Shown here piece after piece: positions 25,400-35,664 of a stretch of 64,000 nt of DNA. The notes under the pieces are model-generated. The model had not been told where the DNA came from, ran no database searches, and was given only the letters and a program-made list of their open reading frames with translations. Positions within the stretch are counted from its first letter, which is position 1, and the number at the start of each line of letters is the position of its first letter. Source of the stretch: Bradyrhizobium cosmicum (GTDB lineage Bacteria; Pseudomonadota; Alphaproteobacteria; Rhizobiales; Xanthobacteraceae); contig NZ_CP041656.2 of assembly GCF_007290395.2 (NCBI RefSeq), positions 6,324,001-6,388,000 on the forward strand. The letters run 5' to 3'. Both the position numbers and the translations under genes were made by a program.

Positions 25400-26887
25400 A
25401 TGATTCGCATTTCGACGATCTTCATCGCCATCTGCATGGTTCTGGTCGCGGCCTCGCTCGGGCTCGTCCTCTACTCGGTTGCCGGCATCAGCGGAACCGA
25501 ATCCGCGATCGTGGCACTGACCGCGCTGACCTTCCTGATCCTGTACAACGCGGTGTCGATGCGGCTGCGCGATCGGAACGACGTCGGCGGTCAGATCGCC
25601 GACCTCTCGCGCGGCACCGCCGACCTCGCCCGTCAGGTCGCCGAGTTCGGCCGACGGCTGGCTGCGATCGAGGGGCGCATCGCCTCGTCCAATTCGACCA
25701 ACACCGACCGCATCCAGTCGGTGGCGGGCGAGATTAACGAGCTCGGCGGGCTCGTCAGGCAGCTCGCGACCACCGTGTCGGCCCATGAGGATCTTCTGGC
25801 GGGCAACGCACCCGTCACCTCTCCTGCTCCCGCTCCGGTCCCGATGCCGGAACCTGAGGCGCCGATCGACCTGATTGCAACGTCCGAGGAGCGCGCGCTT
25901 GCGCCTCCCCCGCTCCCGGCAGCGGCACCGCGGCCGACGCCGCCAGCGGTTCAGACCAAGACCGCCAACGCGGTTCAGGCGGTCGACGGACGCAACCAGA
26001 CCCAGATGCTGGCGACGCTGCGCAACGCGATCGACGAGAACCGCATCGACATCTTCCTGCAGCCGATGGTGACGCTGCCGCAGCGCAAGGTGCGGTTCTA
26101 CGAGGCGGTAACGCGGGTACGTGACGGTCGCGACCAGTTGATTGCCGCCGAGGAGTTCATCAGCATCGCCGAGGCCTCGGGGCTGATCGGGCGCATCGAC
26201 AACATGGTGATGCTGCGCTGCGTGCAGGTGCTGCGCCGCCTGATGGTGCGCAACAAGGATGTCGGCGTATTCTGCAACGTCGCGGCCTCCACGCTCGGCA
26301 ATTCGACCAGCTTCGCGCAGTGCCTCGACTTCCTCGAAGCCAACCGGGCACTGGCGCCGTCGCTGGTGCTGGAGTTCAAGCAATCGACCTTCCGCAATCT
26401 CGGCCCGGCGGAAACCGAGAATCTCGCAGCTCTCGCCCAGCGCGGCTTCCGCTTCTCGATCGACCACGTCACGGATCTGCGCATCGAGCCGCGCGAGCTC
26501 GCCGACCGCGGCGTGCGCTTCATCAAGGTGCCGGCCTCGCTCCTGCTCGACCCCAGGCAGGCCTCGACCTCGGACATCCACCCCTCCGACCTCTCCGATC
26601 TGCTCGGCCGCTTCGGCATCGACCTAATCGCCGAGCGCATCGAAGGCGAGCGCGCGGTGGTCGATTTGCTCGACTATGACGTGCGGTTCGGCCAGGGCTT
26701 CCTGTTCGCGCCGCCCCGGCCATTGCGGCCGGAAGGGGCATCTGCTACCGGCGGGGCCGCGCCGAACCAGGTGCAGGACACTCAGGGATCCAATGGCTCC
26801 GCTCCCCCCAGCCCAGGTGCGACGTCTTCAGCACCTCCAGCCCAACGCATCACCACCGGCAGCGCCGCTCTCGCGCGGCGTATCTGA
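25400..26887 (+). CDS. Membrane-anchored EAL domain protein, probably catalytically inactive
   Basis: 495 aa. Two membrane segments (about 5-28 and 34-52), a coiled-coil-like stretch (60-135), a Pro/Ala linker (140-200), then an EAL domain (about 203-445). EAL reads EAV at 235-237. N293, E325, D355, K376 and E412 are at expected positions, but the DDFGTG metal loop is DHVTDL (second Asp replaced by H356), and the usual LExTE is LEFKQ. Loss of a metal ligand and of loop 6 suggests c-di-GMP binding or none, rather than hydrolysis. It is followed by the HAD hydrolase gene after 15 bases. The 159 bases before it hold no gene. Confidence 0.88.
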   Translation: MIRISTIFIAICMVLVAASLGLVLYSVAGISGTESAIVALTALTFLILYNAVSMRLRDRNDVGGQIADLSRGTADLARQVAEFGRRLAAIEGRIASSNSTNTDRIQSVAGEINELGGLVRQLATTVSAHEDLLAGNAPVTSPAPAPVPMPEPEAPIDLIATSEERALAPPPLPAAAPRPTPPAVQTKTANAVQAVDGRNQTQMLATLRNAIDENRIDIFLQPMVTLPQRKVRFYEAVTRVRDGRDQLIAAEEFISIAEASGLIGRIDNMVMLRCVQVLRRLMVRNKDVGVFCNVAASTLGNSTSFAQCLDFLEANRALAPSLVLEFKQSTFRNLGPAETENLAALAQRGFRFSIDHVTDLRIEPRELADRGVRFIKVPASLLLDPRQASTSDIHPSDLSDLLGRFGIDLIAERIEGERAVVDLLDYDVRFGQGFLFAPPRPLRPEGASATGGAAPNQVQDTQGSNGSAPPSPGATSSAPPAQRITTGSAALARRI

Positions 26888-26902
26888 TCGGCCGCGCGCA
26901 TC

Positions 26903-27757
26903 ATGACGACGCTGCATTTTGCCGAAAGCCTGCGCGAGCTCGTGGGCGATGTGGACGTCGTGCTCAGCGACATCTGGGGCGTGGTCCATAACGGCCTGGA
27001 ATCCTTCCCGGAGGCCTGCGAGGCGCTGCACACCTATCGCAGCCGTGGCGGTACGGTGATCCTGATCACCAATGCGCCGCGCCCGGCGGATTCGGTACAG
27101 CGGCAGCTCCGCAAGCTCGGCGTCGCGGACGAGACCTATGATGCCATCGTCTCGTCCGGCGACCTGACGAGGCTCTATGTCGCCGAGCATCCCGGCCGCA
27201 AGATGTTCTGGCTCGGGCCCGAACGCGACAACTCGATCTATCGCGGCCTGGATGCGGTGACCGCGCCGCTGGAAGAGGCCGACTATATCGTCTGCACCGG
27301 GCTCTACGACGACGAAACCGAGACGGCGGAAGACTATCGCGGCATGATGCTGCAGGCGCGCGAGCGCAAGCTGACGCTGGTCTGCGCCAACCCCGATATC
27401 GTGGTCGAGCGCGGCGACCGGCTGATCTATTGCGCCGGCGCGATTGCCGAACTCTATCGCGAGATCGGCGGCGAGGTGATCTTCTACGGCAAGCCGCATC
27501 GGCCGATCTACGAGCGCGCGATGGCGCTCGCCGGCGAGCGCCAGGGCCACCCGATCGACCGGAAAAAGGTGCTGGCGATCGGCGATTCCGTCCGCACCGA
27601 CCTGACCGGGGCGCGCGAATTCGGTATCGACTGCCTGTTCGTCACCCGCGGCATCCATGCCGAGGAGTTCGAGGGGCTCGACCAGCTCGACCCGGCATCG
27701 GTGATGGAATTGTTCGGCCACCCGCCGAAGGCGCTGATGCGCGAACTGAAGTGGTGA
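26903..27757 (+). CDS. TIGR01459 family HAD-type hydrolase
   Basis: 284 aa. A class IIA HAD phosphatase of the CECR5/NagD-like group restricted mainly to alphaproteobacteria. Motif I is LSDIWGVVHNG (about 22-32), with the first Asp as nucleophile. Motif II is LITNAPRP (about 54-61); motif III lysine lies in FYGKPHRPIYERA; motif IV is GDSVRTDLTGAREFG. The ADYIVCTGLYDDETE segment is typical of IIA caps. The substrate is unknown. It follows the EAL gene after 15 bases and may be cotranscribed. Confidence 0.88.
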   Translation: MTTLHFAESLRELVGDVDVVLSDIWGVVHNGLESFPEACEALHTYRSRGGTVILITNAPRPADSVQRQLRKLGVADETYDAIVSSGDLTRLYVAEHPGRKMFWLGPERDNSIYRGLDAVTAPLEEADYIVCTGLYDDETETAEDYRGMMLQARERKLTLVCANPDIVVERGDRLIYCAGAIAELYREIGGEVIFYGKPHRPIYERAMALAGERQGHPIDRKKVLAIGDSVRTDLTGAREFGIDCLFVTRGIHAEEFEGLDQLDPASVMELFGHPPKALMRELKW

Positions 27758-27810
27758 GGGTGGAGCTCTCAGCGACTCAGGCTTAGACGAATTGCCAAGC
27801 TCCAGACGCC

Positions 27811-27896
27811 GTCATGGCCGGGCCTGACCCGGCCATCCACGTCTTGCTTCCAGCATCAAGAACGTGGATGCCCGGGACAAGCCCGGGCATGACGTT
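27811..27896. repeat. Double-arm palindromic repeat (GTCATGGCCGGG / GCCCGGGCATGAC)
   Basis: A left arm, GTCATGGCCGGGCCTGACCC with GGCCATCCACGT, and a right arm, ACGTGGATGCCCGGGACAAG with CCCGGGCATGACG, are each palindromic and inverted relative to one another. It sits between the convergent HAD and CheY-like genes. It is a complete member of the family at 13969-14050 and 43959-44046. Confidence 0.8.
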
Positions 27897-27931
27897 CCAA
27901 ATAGAAAATGATTGTCCGGCGAAGAGCGCGC

Positions 27932-28327
27932 TTACGCGCTCGCCATGTCCGGGAAAACCGCCTCGATCTTGGTCTTCAGCGTCGCCGCGTTGAACGGCTT
28001 GACGATGTAGTTGTTCACGCCGGCCTTCTTGGCCGCGATCACGTTCTCGGTCTTCGATTCGGCCGTGATCATGATGAAGGGCGTGGTGGCGAGGTTCGGA
28101 TCCGCGCGCACTTCGCGCAGCAAATCGTAGCCCGTCATCGGCTCCATGTTCCAGTCGGAGATCACGAGGCCGTACTTCTTGCCGCGCATCTTGTTCAGCG
28201 CCGCCGAACCATCGCTGGCATCATCGATATTCTCGAAGCCAAGCTGCTTCAGCAGATTCCTGATGATACGGATCATGGTGCTGTAGTCGTCAACCACCAG
28301 AACCGACATCGACAAATCAACCGCCAT
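27932..28327 (-). CDS. Single-domain CheY-like response regulator
   Basis: 131 aa; only a receiver domain. The acidic pair DD is at 13-14, phospho-acceptor D58 in GLVISDWNMEPMTG, T88 in MITAES and K109 in NYIVKPFNAATLKTK. The segment ISDWNMEPMTGYDLL is very like the motility-type CheY of alphaproteobacteria. No chemotaxis gene cluster surrounds it, so it is an orphan here, perhaps signalling to a flagellar motor or a phosphorelay. It is convergent with the HAD gene and divergent from ribF (about 225 bases without a gene). Confidence 0.9.
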   Translation of the reverse strand: MAVDLSMSVLVVDDYSTMIRIIRNLLKQLGFENIDDASDGSAALNKMRGKKYGLVISDWNMEPMTGYDLLREVRADPNLATTPFIMITAESKTENVIAAKKAGVNNYIVKPFNAATLKTKIEAVFPDMASA

Positions 28328-28554
28328 CTCGACTCCCCCAACGCAAACCAGGAATGTTACAATCAGAACCCGCCAGCTCTAGCCCCGCGGTTCCACGTTT
28401 CAAGCACTAGCACCAAGGCGTTAAACAGCGCGTTAATCGCGGGCGCCCTCGAAGTACTGAAATCGCATTCAATGCGGCCGCCCCTCCCGCTTGACTTCAT
28501 CCAGCCGGTCAAGCCACGGTCCGCGAAGGTCCTGCCGCTTCGAGAATTCCCCTG

Positions 28555-29526
28555 ATGGCCCAGCATTTTACCGTTATTCGCGACACCACGCCGGATTCCG
28601 CGATTTTAAGGGGCGCCGTGGTCGCGATGGGCAATTTCGACGGCGTTCATCTCGGCCATCGCGCGGTGATCGCGGCGGCCCTGGAAATGGGCAGAGCGCA
28701 TGGCCGTCCTGCACTGGCGTTGACCTTCGAGCCGCATCCGCGCCGGTTTTTCAGCCCGAACACACCCCAATTCCGCCTGACGGACGAGCCGGCGAAGCTG
28801 CGGCTGCTGGCCGGCACCGGGCTTGCCGGCGCCGTGGTCATGACCTTCGACAAGGCGCGGGCCGGCACCAGTGCGCAAGACTTCATTCACCATGACCTGA
28901 TCGGACGTCTGGGTGTCAGCGGCATAGCGGTCGGCTACGACTTCCATTTCGGCAAGGGACGGGTCGGCTCGCCGAGCCTGCTCGCCGACGAGGCACCCCG
29001 GCTCGGCATCGAGGTCGACGTGCAGCCGCATGTCGACATCGACGAGCGGCCGGTCTCCTCCAGCGCCATCCGGATCGCACTCGCCGAAGGCCAGATCGAC
29101 GAGGCCACCACCATGCTGGGCGCCCCCTGGTTCATCACCGGCGAAGTGATCCACGGCGAGAAGCGCGGCCGCGACCTCGGCTATCCCACCGCCAACATCC
29201 GCCTCGATGCCAATTGCGGCCTCAAGCACGGCATCTACGCGGTGCGGGTCGGGCGCGGCGCCGAGCGGCTGGACGGGGTGGCAAGCTTCGGCCGCCGCCC
29301 GACCTTTGATAATGGCGCGCCCCTGCTGGAAATCTTCCTGTTCGACTTCAAGGGCGACCTCTACGGCCAGGCACTCGACTGCGCCTTCGTCGGCTTCATC
29401 CGCGAGGAGCTGAAATTCGACAATCTGGAGGCCCTGATCCGCCAGATGGACGACGATTCCATCCGCGCCCGCACCATTCTGGCCGCCGCCCCGGACGCCT
29501 TTCCGCGGCTTGGCGCCGTTGATTGA
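28555..29526 (+). CDS. ribF: Bifunctional riboflavin kinase / FAD synthetase
   Basis: 323 aa. It phosphorylates riboflavin to FMN and adenylates FMN to FAD. The N-terminal FAD synthetase domain has MGNFDGVHLGHRAV (about 24-37), and SSSAIRIALAEGQID is the ISSTxIR-type loop. The C-terminal riboflavin kinase domain begins VIHGEKRGRDLGYPTANI with the GxPTAN signature, and the catalytic Glu lies in LLEIFLFDF. It lies 200 bases before ileS, the common ribF-ileS-lspA order of proteobacteria. It consumes the riboflavin pathway product made with RibH2. Confidence 0.96.
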   Translation: MAQHFTVIRDTTPDSAILRGAVVAMGNFDGVHLGHRAVIAAALEMGRAHGRPALALTFEPHPRRFFSPNTPQFRLTDEPAKLRLLAGTGLAGAVVMTFDKARAGTSAQDFIHHDLIGRLGVSGIAVGYDFHFGKGRVGSPSLLADEAPRLGIEVDVQPHVDIDERPVSSSAIRIALAEGQIDEATTMLGAPWFITGEVIHGEKRGRDLGYPTANIRLDANCGLKHGIYAVRVGRGAERLDGVASFGRRPTFDNGAPLLEIFLFDFKGDLYGQALDCAFVGFIREELKFDNLEALIRQMDDDSIRARTILAAAPDAFPRLGAVD

Positions 29527-29728
29527 GGCCGAAAGACCGGCCCGCCGGGCCTTTGCGCTTCCCCCGGCCGGCTGCTATGGAGGGCCATGTTTGCGCGGCG
29601 CATCATAGGGATTAGCGGCCCGGCTTCCGCCTGAGCTTTCGGCTCGGCGCAAGACCGGGATTTCGTCGTTCCGCCCCGCGATTCCGCATCGCCATCCGTT
29701 TCCGCGCCATTCCGAGCCAGTCAGCATC

Positions 29729-32728
29729 ATGTCCGAAAAGCCGCAAAAGTCCGACGCCAAAGACTATTCGAAGACCCTGTTCCTGCCGCAGACGGAATTC
29801 CCGATGCGCGCCGGCCTGCCGCAGCGCGAGCCGGAGATCCTGAAATACTGGAACGACATCGGCCTCTACGACAAGCTGCGCAAGGAAGCCGAGGGCCGCG
29901 CCAAGTTCGTGCTGCATGACGGCCCGCCCTACGCCAACGGCAACATCCATATCGGGCACGCCCTGAACAAGATCCTCAAGGACGTCGTGACCAAGAGCCA
30001 GCAGATGCTCGGCTACGATTCCAATTACGTGCCCGGCTGGGACTGCCACGGCCTGCCGATCGAATGGAAGATCGAGGAGGAGAATTACCGCTCCAAGGGC
30101 AAGCAGAAGCCGGACTTCCGCGACTCCGCCGCGATGGTGGCGTTCCGTAAAGAGTGCCGCGCCTATGCGACGCACTGGATCAACGTCCAGCGCGAGGAGT
30201 TCAAGCGGCTCGGCATCATTGGCGACTGGGATCATCCCTACCAGACGATGAGCTATCCCGCCGAGGCGCAGATCGCTCGCGAACTGATGAAGTTCGCGGC
30301 CAACGGCACGCTCTATCGCGGCTCCAAGCCGGTGATGTGGAGCGTGGTCGAGAAGACCGCGCTTGCGGAGGCCGAGGTCGAGTATGAGGACCACACCTCC
30401 GACACGGTGTGGGTGAAGTTTCCCGTCACGTCTCCGGCACATGGCGCGCTCGCCTCGGCCAGCGTCGTGATCTGGACCACCACGCCATGGACGCTGCCTG
30501 GCAACCGCGCCATCTCGTTCTCGCCGAAGATCGCCTACGGCCTCTATGAGGTGACGGAATCGCCCGCAGACAATTGGGCGAAGACCGGCGATCTGCTGAT
30601 CCTGGCCGATGCACTAGCCGACGGCGTGTTCAAGCAGGCCCGCGTCACCGCTTTCAAGAAGGTGCGCGACATCCCGGCCGACACGCTCGATGCGGTGGAA
30701 TGCGCGCATCCGCTGAAAGGCGTCGGCGGCGGCTACGAGTTCACGGTCCCACTGCTTCCTGGCGATCACGTCACCGACGACACAGGCACCGGCTTCGTGC
30801 ACACCGCGCCCGGTCACGGTCGCGAAGACTTCGACGTCTGGATGGCCAATGCGCGAGAACTGGAAGCACGCGGCATCAACACCACCATCCCCTACACCGT
30901 CGACGAAAATGGCGCCCTCACCGACCACGCGCCGGGCTTCACCGGCAAGCGCGTGCTCACCGACAAGGGCGAGAAGGGCGATGCCAACGAGGCCGTGATC
31001 AAGGCGCTGATCGAGGCCGGCAAGCTGCTCGCGCGCGGCCGCCTCAAGCACCAATATCCGCATTCCTGGCGCTCGAAGAAGCCGGTGATCTTCCGCAACA
31101 CGCCGCAATGGTTCATCGCGATGGACAAGGACATCAGCGAGGACGGCCACGCGAAGAAGGGCGACACGCTGCGCGCCCGCGCGCTGTACGCGATCTCGGT
31201 CACACAATGGGTACCGCCGTCGGGCGAGAATCGCATCAACGGCATGATCGCCAATCGCCCGGACTGGGTGATCTCGCGCCAGCGCGCCTGGGGCGTCCCG
31301 ATCGCCGTGTTCGTGCGCGAGAAGGCCGACGGTTCGGCCGAAATCCTGCAGGACGAGATCGTCAACCAGCGCATCACCGAGGCCTTCATGGAAGAAGGCG
31401 CCGATGCTTGGTACATGGACGGCGCCCGCGAGCGCTTCCTCGGGTCCCGTGCGGCTGAGGACTGGAAGAAGGTCGACGACATCTGCGACGTCTGGTTCGA
31501 TTCCGGCTCCACCCACGCCTTCGTGCTCGAGGATCGCCAAAACTTCCCGCAGCTCGGCAACATCGTCCGCAAGGTCGACGGCGGCAGCGACACCGTGATG
31601 TATCTCGAAGGCAGCGACCAGCATCGCGGCTGGTTTCACTCCTCCTTGCTGGAAAGCGCAGGCACCCGCGGCCGCGCGCCCTACGACATCGTGCTGACCC
31701 ACGGCTTCACGCTCGACGAGAACGGCCGCAAGATGTCGAAGTCGATCGGCAACACCGTCGAGCCGCAGAAGGTAATCAAGGATTCGGGCGCGGACATCCT
31801 GCGCCTGTGGGTCTGCGCCACCGACTATGCCGACGACCAGCGCATCGGCCCGGAGATCCTGAAGAACACCATCGAGACCTATCGCAAGCTGCGCAACACC
31901 GCGCGCTGGATGCTCGGAACGCTGCATCACTTCAAACCGAGCGAGAAGGTCGCCCATGCCGACATGCCCGAGCTCGAGCGGTTGATGCTGCACGAACTGG
32001 CCGGGCATGCCGAAACCATTCGCAAGGCCTATGCCGCGTTCGACTACAAGACCGTCGTCGCAAGCCTCTCGGCCTTCATGAACTCCGAGCTGTCCGCGTT
32101 CTATTTCGACATCCGCAAGGACACGCTGTATTGCGATCCGCCGTCCTCGGTGGCCCGCAAGGCAGCGCTCACCACGATCGACCTGTTGTGCGACGCCATC
32201 CTGAAGTGGCTCGCCCCGATCCTCAGCTTCACGACCGACGAAGCCTGGCGGATGTTCCGGCCGAATGAGGCGCCTTCCGTCCATCTGACCCTCTTCCCCG
32301 AGGGCCTCGAACAATTCCGTGACGCAAGGCTCGCCGCGAAATGGGAGATCATTCGCAACGTCCGCCGCGTCGTCACCGGCGCGCTCGAACTCGAGCGTGC
32401 GGCCAAGAACATCGGCTCGTCGCTGGAGGCATCGCCGGTGATCTATGTCGCCGACCGCGACATGCTGGCGACGCTGTTCGACATCGATCTCGCCGAAATC
32501 TGCATCACCTCGAATTACGAGGTGCGCGAGGGTGAAGCACCGGCATCGGCGTTCCGTCTCGATGCCGTGCCGGGTGTCGCGGTGATCGTCGAGAAAGCGG
32601 TCGGCACGAAATGCGCCCGGTCCTGGAAGATCTCGCCGACGGTCGGCGAAGATGCTGAATACCCCGACGTCACCCCGCGCGACGCCAAGGCGCTGCGCGA
32701 ATGGAAGGCGTTGGGGGTGGGCGTCTGA
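29729..32728 (+). CDS. ileS: Isoleucine--tRNA ligase
   Basis: 999 aa. A class Ia synthetase. HIGH is in [10 protein letters not shown] (about 72-81) and KMSKS in [22 protein letters not shown] and [14 protein letters not shown] are family blocks, and the central editing domain (about 220-420) has [11 protein letters not shown] and [15 protein letters not shown]. The C-terminal zinc finger of E. coli IleRS is eroded here: KCARSWK keeps one Cys pair position only partly, and the second knuckle reads PDVTPRDA. This is frequent in alphaproteobacteria. The start is ATG at 29729. lspA follows after nine bases. Confidence 0.96.
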   Translation: MSEKPQKSDAKDYSKTLFLPQTEFPMRAGLPQREPEILKYWNDIGLYDKLRKEAEGRAKFVLHDGPPYANGNIHIGHALNKILKDVVTKSQQMLGYDSNYVPGWDCHGLPIEWKIEEENYRSKGKQKPDFRDSAAMVAFRKECRAYATHWINVQREEFKRLGIIGDWDHPYQTMSYPAEAQIARELMKFAANGTLYRGSKPVMWSVVEKTALAEAEVEYEDHTSDTVWVKFPVTSPAHGALASASVVIWTTTPWTLPGNRAISFSPKIAYGLYEVTESPADNWAKTGDLLILADALADGVFKQARVTAFKKVRDIPADTLDAVECAHPLKGVGGGYEFTVPLLPGDHVTDDTGTGFVHTAPGHGREDFDVWMANARELEARGINTTIPYTVDENGALTDHAPGFTGKRVLTDKGEKGDANEAVIKALIEAGKLLARGRLKHQYPHSWRSKKPVIFRNTPQWFIAMDKDISEDGHAKKGDTLRARALYAISVTQWVPPSGENRINGMIANRPDWVISRQRAWGVPIAVFVREKADGSAEILQDEIVNQRITEAFMEEGADAWYMDGARERFLGSRAAEDWKKVDDICDVWFDSGSTHAFVLEDRQNFPQLGNIVRKVDGGSDTVMYLEGSDQHRGWFHSSLLESAGTRGRAPYDIVLTHGFTLDENGRKMSKSIGNTVEPQKVIKDSGADILRLWVCATDYADDQRIGPEILKNTIETYRKLRNTARWMLGTLHHFKPSEKVAHADMPELERLMLHELAGHAETIRKAYAAFDYKTVVASLSAFMNSELSAFYFDIRKDTLYCDPPSSVARKAALTTIDLLCDAILKWLAPILSFTTDEAWRMFRPNEAPSVHLTLFPEGLEQFRDARLAAKWEIIRNVRRVVTGALELERAAKNIGSSLEASPVIYVADRDMLATLFDIDLAEICITSNYEVREGEAPASAFRLDAVPGVAVIVEKAVGTKCARSWKISPTVGEDAEYPDVTPRDAKALREWKALGVGV

Positions 32729-32737
32729 TCCCCGGCC

Positions 32738-33232
32738 ATGGCCCCGCTCCGCGCCGGCATCCTCACGGCCCTGGTCACGCTCGTGGCCGACCAGGCCTCA
32801 AAGCTCTGGCTGCTGAACGGGTTCGACCTCGCCCGCAAGGGCGTGGTGACGGTGACGCCGTTCTTCGACCTGGTACTGGCCTGGAACATCGGCATCAGCT
32901 TCGGCTGGCTCCAGAACGACAGCCAGGCCGCCCAGATCGCGCTGATGGCGGTCAAGGCCGTTGCGGTGGTCGCCCTCGCCATCTGGATGGTCCGCTCCCA
33001 CACCCTGCTGGCGACGGTCGCGCTGGGCCTGATCATTGGCGGCGCCATCGGCAACGGCATCGACCGCTTCGCCTATGGCGCGGTGGTCGATTTCGCCCTG
33101 TTCCATATCGAGATCGGCGGAAATACCTATAATTGGTACGTGTTCAACCTCGCGGACGTGGCCATCGTTGTCGGGGTGGCGGGGCTATTGTATGATTCCT
33201 TCCTGGGGGTACCCGCCGCAAAAGCGCCCTGA
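32738..33232 (+). CDS. lspA: Lipoprotein signal peptidase
   Basis: 164 aa. The inner-membrane aspartyl protease that removes signal peptides from prolipoproteins. There are four membrane segments. The catalytic Asp pair is in GGAIGNGIDRFAYGAVVDF and VFNLADVAI, the standard LspA blocks. LVADQASKLW near the N-terminus is conserved as well. It follows ileS by nine bases and is likely cotranscribed. Confidence 0.95.
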   Translation: MAPLRAGILTALVTLVADQASKLWLLNGFDLARKGVVTVTPFFDLVLAWNIGISFGWLQNDSQAAQIALMAVKAVAVVALAIWMVRSHTLLATVALGLIIGGAIGNGIDRFAYGAVVDFALFHIEIGGNTYNWYVFNLADVAIVVGVAGLLYDSFLGVPAAKAP

Positions 33233-33338
33233 TCCCGGCCGATACGGGCTGGCAGGTGGAACCTTGCTTTTTGCGAGGGTTGGCCGCGTTTGAGCGGCAA
33301 AGAGCAGCTATCTGCCACAATATGGAACAGGTACAGTA

Positions 33339-34067
33339 ATGCGCAGCTCCGAGACCAGCGGTTCGATGGTTCGAGACCCCAAAGCGGGGTTCTGGCGGGC
33401 GTTGAAATTGTCCGCTGTCGTGCTCGGCATCGGTCTCGTCATGTCGGCAGGCCCGGTGCGCGCCGGTGACGACGACGAGGACGACGATGGGATGACCTTC
33501 GAAGAGAAGATCATTGACAATCTGATGTCCGGCATCGGCGCCAAGAGCATGGAAAAGCCCGGCATCGAATACCGCGAGCGCTCGCCGCTGGTCGTGCCGC
33601 CCAAGCTGGACCTGCCGCCGCCCGCGACGCAGGCCAAGAATGCGCCGAACTGGCCCAAGGACCCCGAGGAAAAGCGCCGCAAGGAAGCCATCGCCGCGCG
33701 CAAGAAGGCCACCAAGGCCACCGAGAACTGGCAGGCGGCCCAGCCGCTGACGCCCGCCGAGATGAAGGCCGGCGAGGTCGCCGCTGCCCCTCGCACCAGC
33801 AACGACCCGATCCAGCCGGGCACCAACGGCAACCCGTCGCTCAGCCCTGCCGAGCTGGGTTTTTCCGGCGGCCTGTGGAATATGATGAGGGGCGTCGGCG
33901 GCAAGGGCGAGACCAAGCAGTTCACGACCGAGCCCCCGCGCCAGTCGCTGGTCGAGCCGCCGCCGGGCTACCAGACGCCGTCTCCGAGCTACGCCTATGG
34001 CGCTGGAGAGGACAAGTCGCGGCGGACCTATTTCGACATCATGTCGGGCAAGGACAAGGAACAATAG
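33339..34067 (+). CDS. Exported or membrane-anchored protein of unknown function
   Basis: 242 aa. A polar N-terminus (MRSSETSGSMVRDPKAG) precedes a hydrophobic stretch (about 27-44, LKLSAVVLGIGLVMSAG), then an acidic run (GDDDEDDDGM), Lys/Glu/Ala-rich helix (PEEKRRKEAIAARKKATKAT) and a Pro-rich C-terminal half. The protein is probably periplasmic and largely disordered. It is seen beside lspA and M16 peptidases in bradyrhizobia, to my recollection. Function is not known. The ~200 bases after it (34068-34269) show no gene. Confidence 0.65.
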   Translation: MRSSETSGSMVRDPKAGFWRALKLSAVVLGIGLVMSAGPVRAGDDDEDDDGMTFEEKIIDNLMSGIGAKSMEKPGIEYRERSPLVVPPKLDLPPPATQAKNAPNWPKDPEEKRRKEAIAARKKATKATENWQAAQPLTPAEMKAGEVAAAPRTSNDPIQPGTNGNPSLSPAELGFSGGLWNMMRGVGGKGETKQFTTEPPRQSLVEPPPGYQTPSPSYAYGAGEDKSRRTYFDIMSGKDKEQ

Positions 34068-34269
34068 CGTTCCCGCCCTGCCGCGGTATCCTGACCGCAG
34101 CGAATCCGGCGCCACCGGCGGATGCACGCCGGGGCGCGATCTAGATTGCCTATCAGTAACTTGCCACCGCGTTGAGTTCTCTGCTTCGTGACGCGAAGCC
34201 TCAGCCGCACGGTGTAGCATGCCGTGCCTTTCGAGCCGGACGTCCGGGCTCGGCCTTTCACCAGGGATC

Positions 34270-35664
34270 ATGATGTCCGCTAACCGATCGGTTGCCTGCC
34301 TCCTTGCCGCGCTGCTTTCGACGAGTGTCCTGACAGCCGGCGCGGCCCTCGCCCAGACCACGGTGACATCGGCTCCGCCCGCCAGCTTCACGCTCGGCAA
34401 TGGCATGCAGGTCGTGGTGATCCCGGACCACCGCACGCCCGTGGTCACCGAGATGATCTGGTACAAGGTCGGTTCGGCCGACGAGACGCCGGGCAAGTCC
34501 GGGCTCGCGCACTTCCTCGAGCATCTGATGTTCAAGGGCACCTCGAAGCATCCGGTCGGCGAATTCTCACAGACCGTGCTCCGCGTCGGCGGCAACGAGA
34601 ACGCCTCGACCTCGGTCGACTACACCAATTACTACCAGCGCGTGCCGAAAGAGCAGCTGCCGACCATGATGGAGTTCGAGGCCGATCGCATGACTGGCCT
34701 GATCCTCAAGGACGAGAACGTGCTGCCCGAGCGCGACGTCGTGCTCGAGGAATACAACATGCGCGTCGCCAACAATCCGGATGCGCGGCTCAACGAGCAG
34801 ATCATGGCCGCGCTCTATCTCAATCATCCCTATGGCCGGCCCGTGATCGGCTGGCACCAGGAGATCGAGAAGCTCGACCGTGAGGACGCGCTCGCCTTCT
34901 ACCGCCGCTTCTACGCGCCGAACAACGCGATCCTGGTCATCGCAGGCGACGTCGAGGCCGCCGACATCCGTCCGCTGGTCGAACGCAATTTCGGCTCGAT
35001 CCCGGCCCAGCCCGCGATCCCGGCACGCCGCGTCCGCCCGCAGGAGCCGGAGCCGGCCGCGCCGCGCACCGTCACGCTGGCCGATCCCCGCGTCGAGCAG
35101 CCAAGCCTGCGCCGCTATTATCTCGTTCCTTCCGCAACCACGGCCGCAGCCGGCGAAAGCGCGGCCCTCGATGTGCTGGCGCAGCTGATGGGCAGCGGCA
35201 GCAACTCCTATCTCTACCGCGCGCTCGTGGTCGACAAGCCGCTCGCGGTCTCGGCCAACGCCAGCTATTCGAGCATCTCGCTCGATCCGACCCAATTCGC
35301 CGTGTCGGCTTCGCCGAAACCCGGCGTCAGTTTCGCCGAAGTCGAGCAGGTGATCGACGGCGTCATTGCCGACGTGGCGCAGAATCCCATCCGCGCCGAG
35401 GATCTGGAGCGGGTCAAGACGCAGCTGATCGCTGAAGCGATCTACGCGCAGGACAATCAGGCGGTGCTGGCGCGCTGGTATGGCGGCGCACTGACGACGG
35501 GCCTGTCGATCGAGGACATCCGAAGCTGGCCCGACCGCATCCGTGCCGTCACCGCCGAGCAGGTTCGCACGGCTGCGCAGAAATGGCTCGAGAAGAAGCG
35601 CTCGGTGACGGGCTATCTGATCAAGGACACCGGCGCCGCCAAGCGCGAGGAGAAGCGTTCGTGA
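34270..35664 (+). CDS. M16 family zinc metallopeptidase, catalytic subunit
   Basis: 464 aa from the ATG at 34270, chosen because a signal peptide begins there (MMSANRSVACLLAALLSTSVLTAG...ALAQ); the frame to 34219 lacks it. The inverted zinc motif HFLEH is in GLAHFLEHLMFKGT, with the distal Glu in the following ~75 residues (VLEEYNM). It degrades peptides in the periplasm. The next gene, overlapping by four bases, encodes a homologue without the zinc site, so the pair probably forms a heterodimer like the mitochondrial processing peptidase or the Sphingomonas SPH2681/2682 pair. Confidence 0.93.
   Translation: MMSANRSVACLLAALLSTSVLTAGAALAQTTVTSAPPASFTLGNGMQVVVIPDHRTPVVTEMIWYKVGSADETPGKSGLAHFLEHLMFKGTSKHPVGEFSQTVLRVGGNENASTSVDYTNYYQRVPKEQLPTMMEFEADRMTGLILKDENVLPERDVVLEEYNMRVANNPDARLNEQIMAALYLNHPYGRPVIGWHQEIEKLDREDALAFYRRFYAPNNAILVIAGDVEAADIRPLVERNFGSIPAQPAIPARRVRPQEPEPAAPRTVTLADPRVEQPSLRRYYLVPSATTAAAGESAALDVLAQLMGSGSNSYLYRALVVDKPLAVSANASYSSISLDPTQFAVSASPKPGVSFAEVEQVIDGVIADVAQNPIRAEDLERVKTQLIAEAIYAQDNQAVLARWYGGALTTGLSIEDIRSWPDRIRAVTAEQVRTAAQKWLEKKRSVTGYLIKDTGAAKREEKRS

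Noticed and set aside
25373..26581. 402-residue open frame antisense to the EAL protein gene
   Set aside because: His/Arg/Gln-rich shadow translation with no start signal; the sense gene has membrane segments and the EAL core.
29527..29728. Possible T-box leader before ileS
   Set aside because: No T-box consensus or specifier-like hairpin was seen, and T-boxes are very rare in alphaproteobacteria.
30614..32314. 566-residue open frame antisense to ileS
   Set aside because: A shadow; composition follows the third-position G+C bias of ileS and no family is recognisable.
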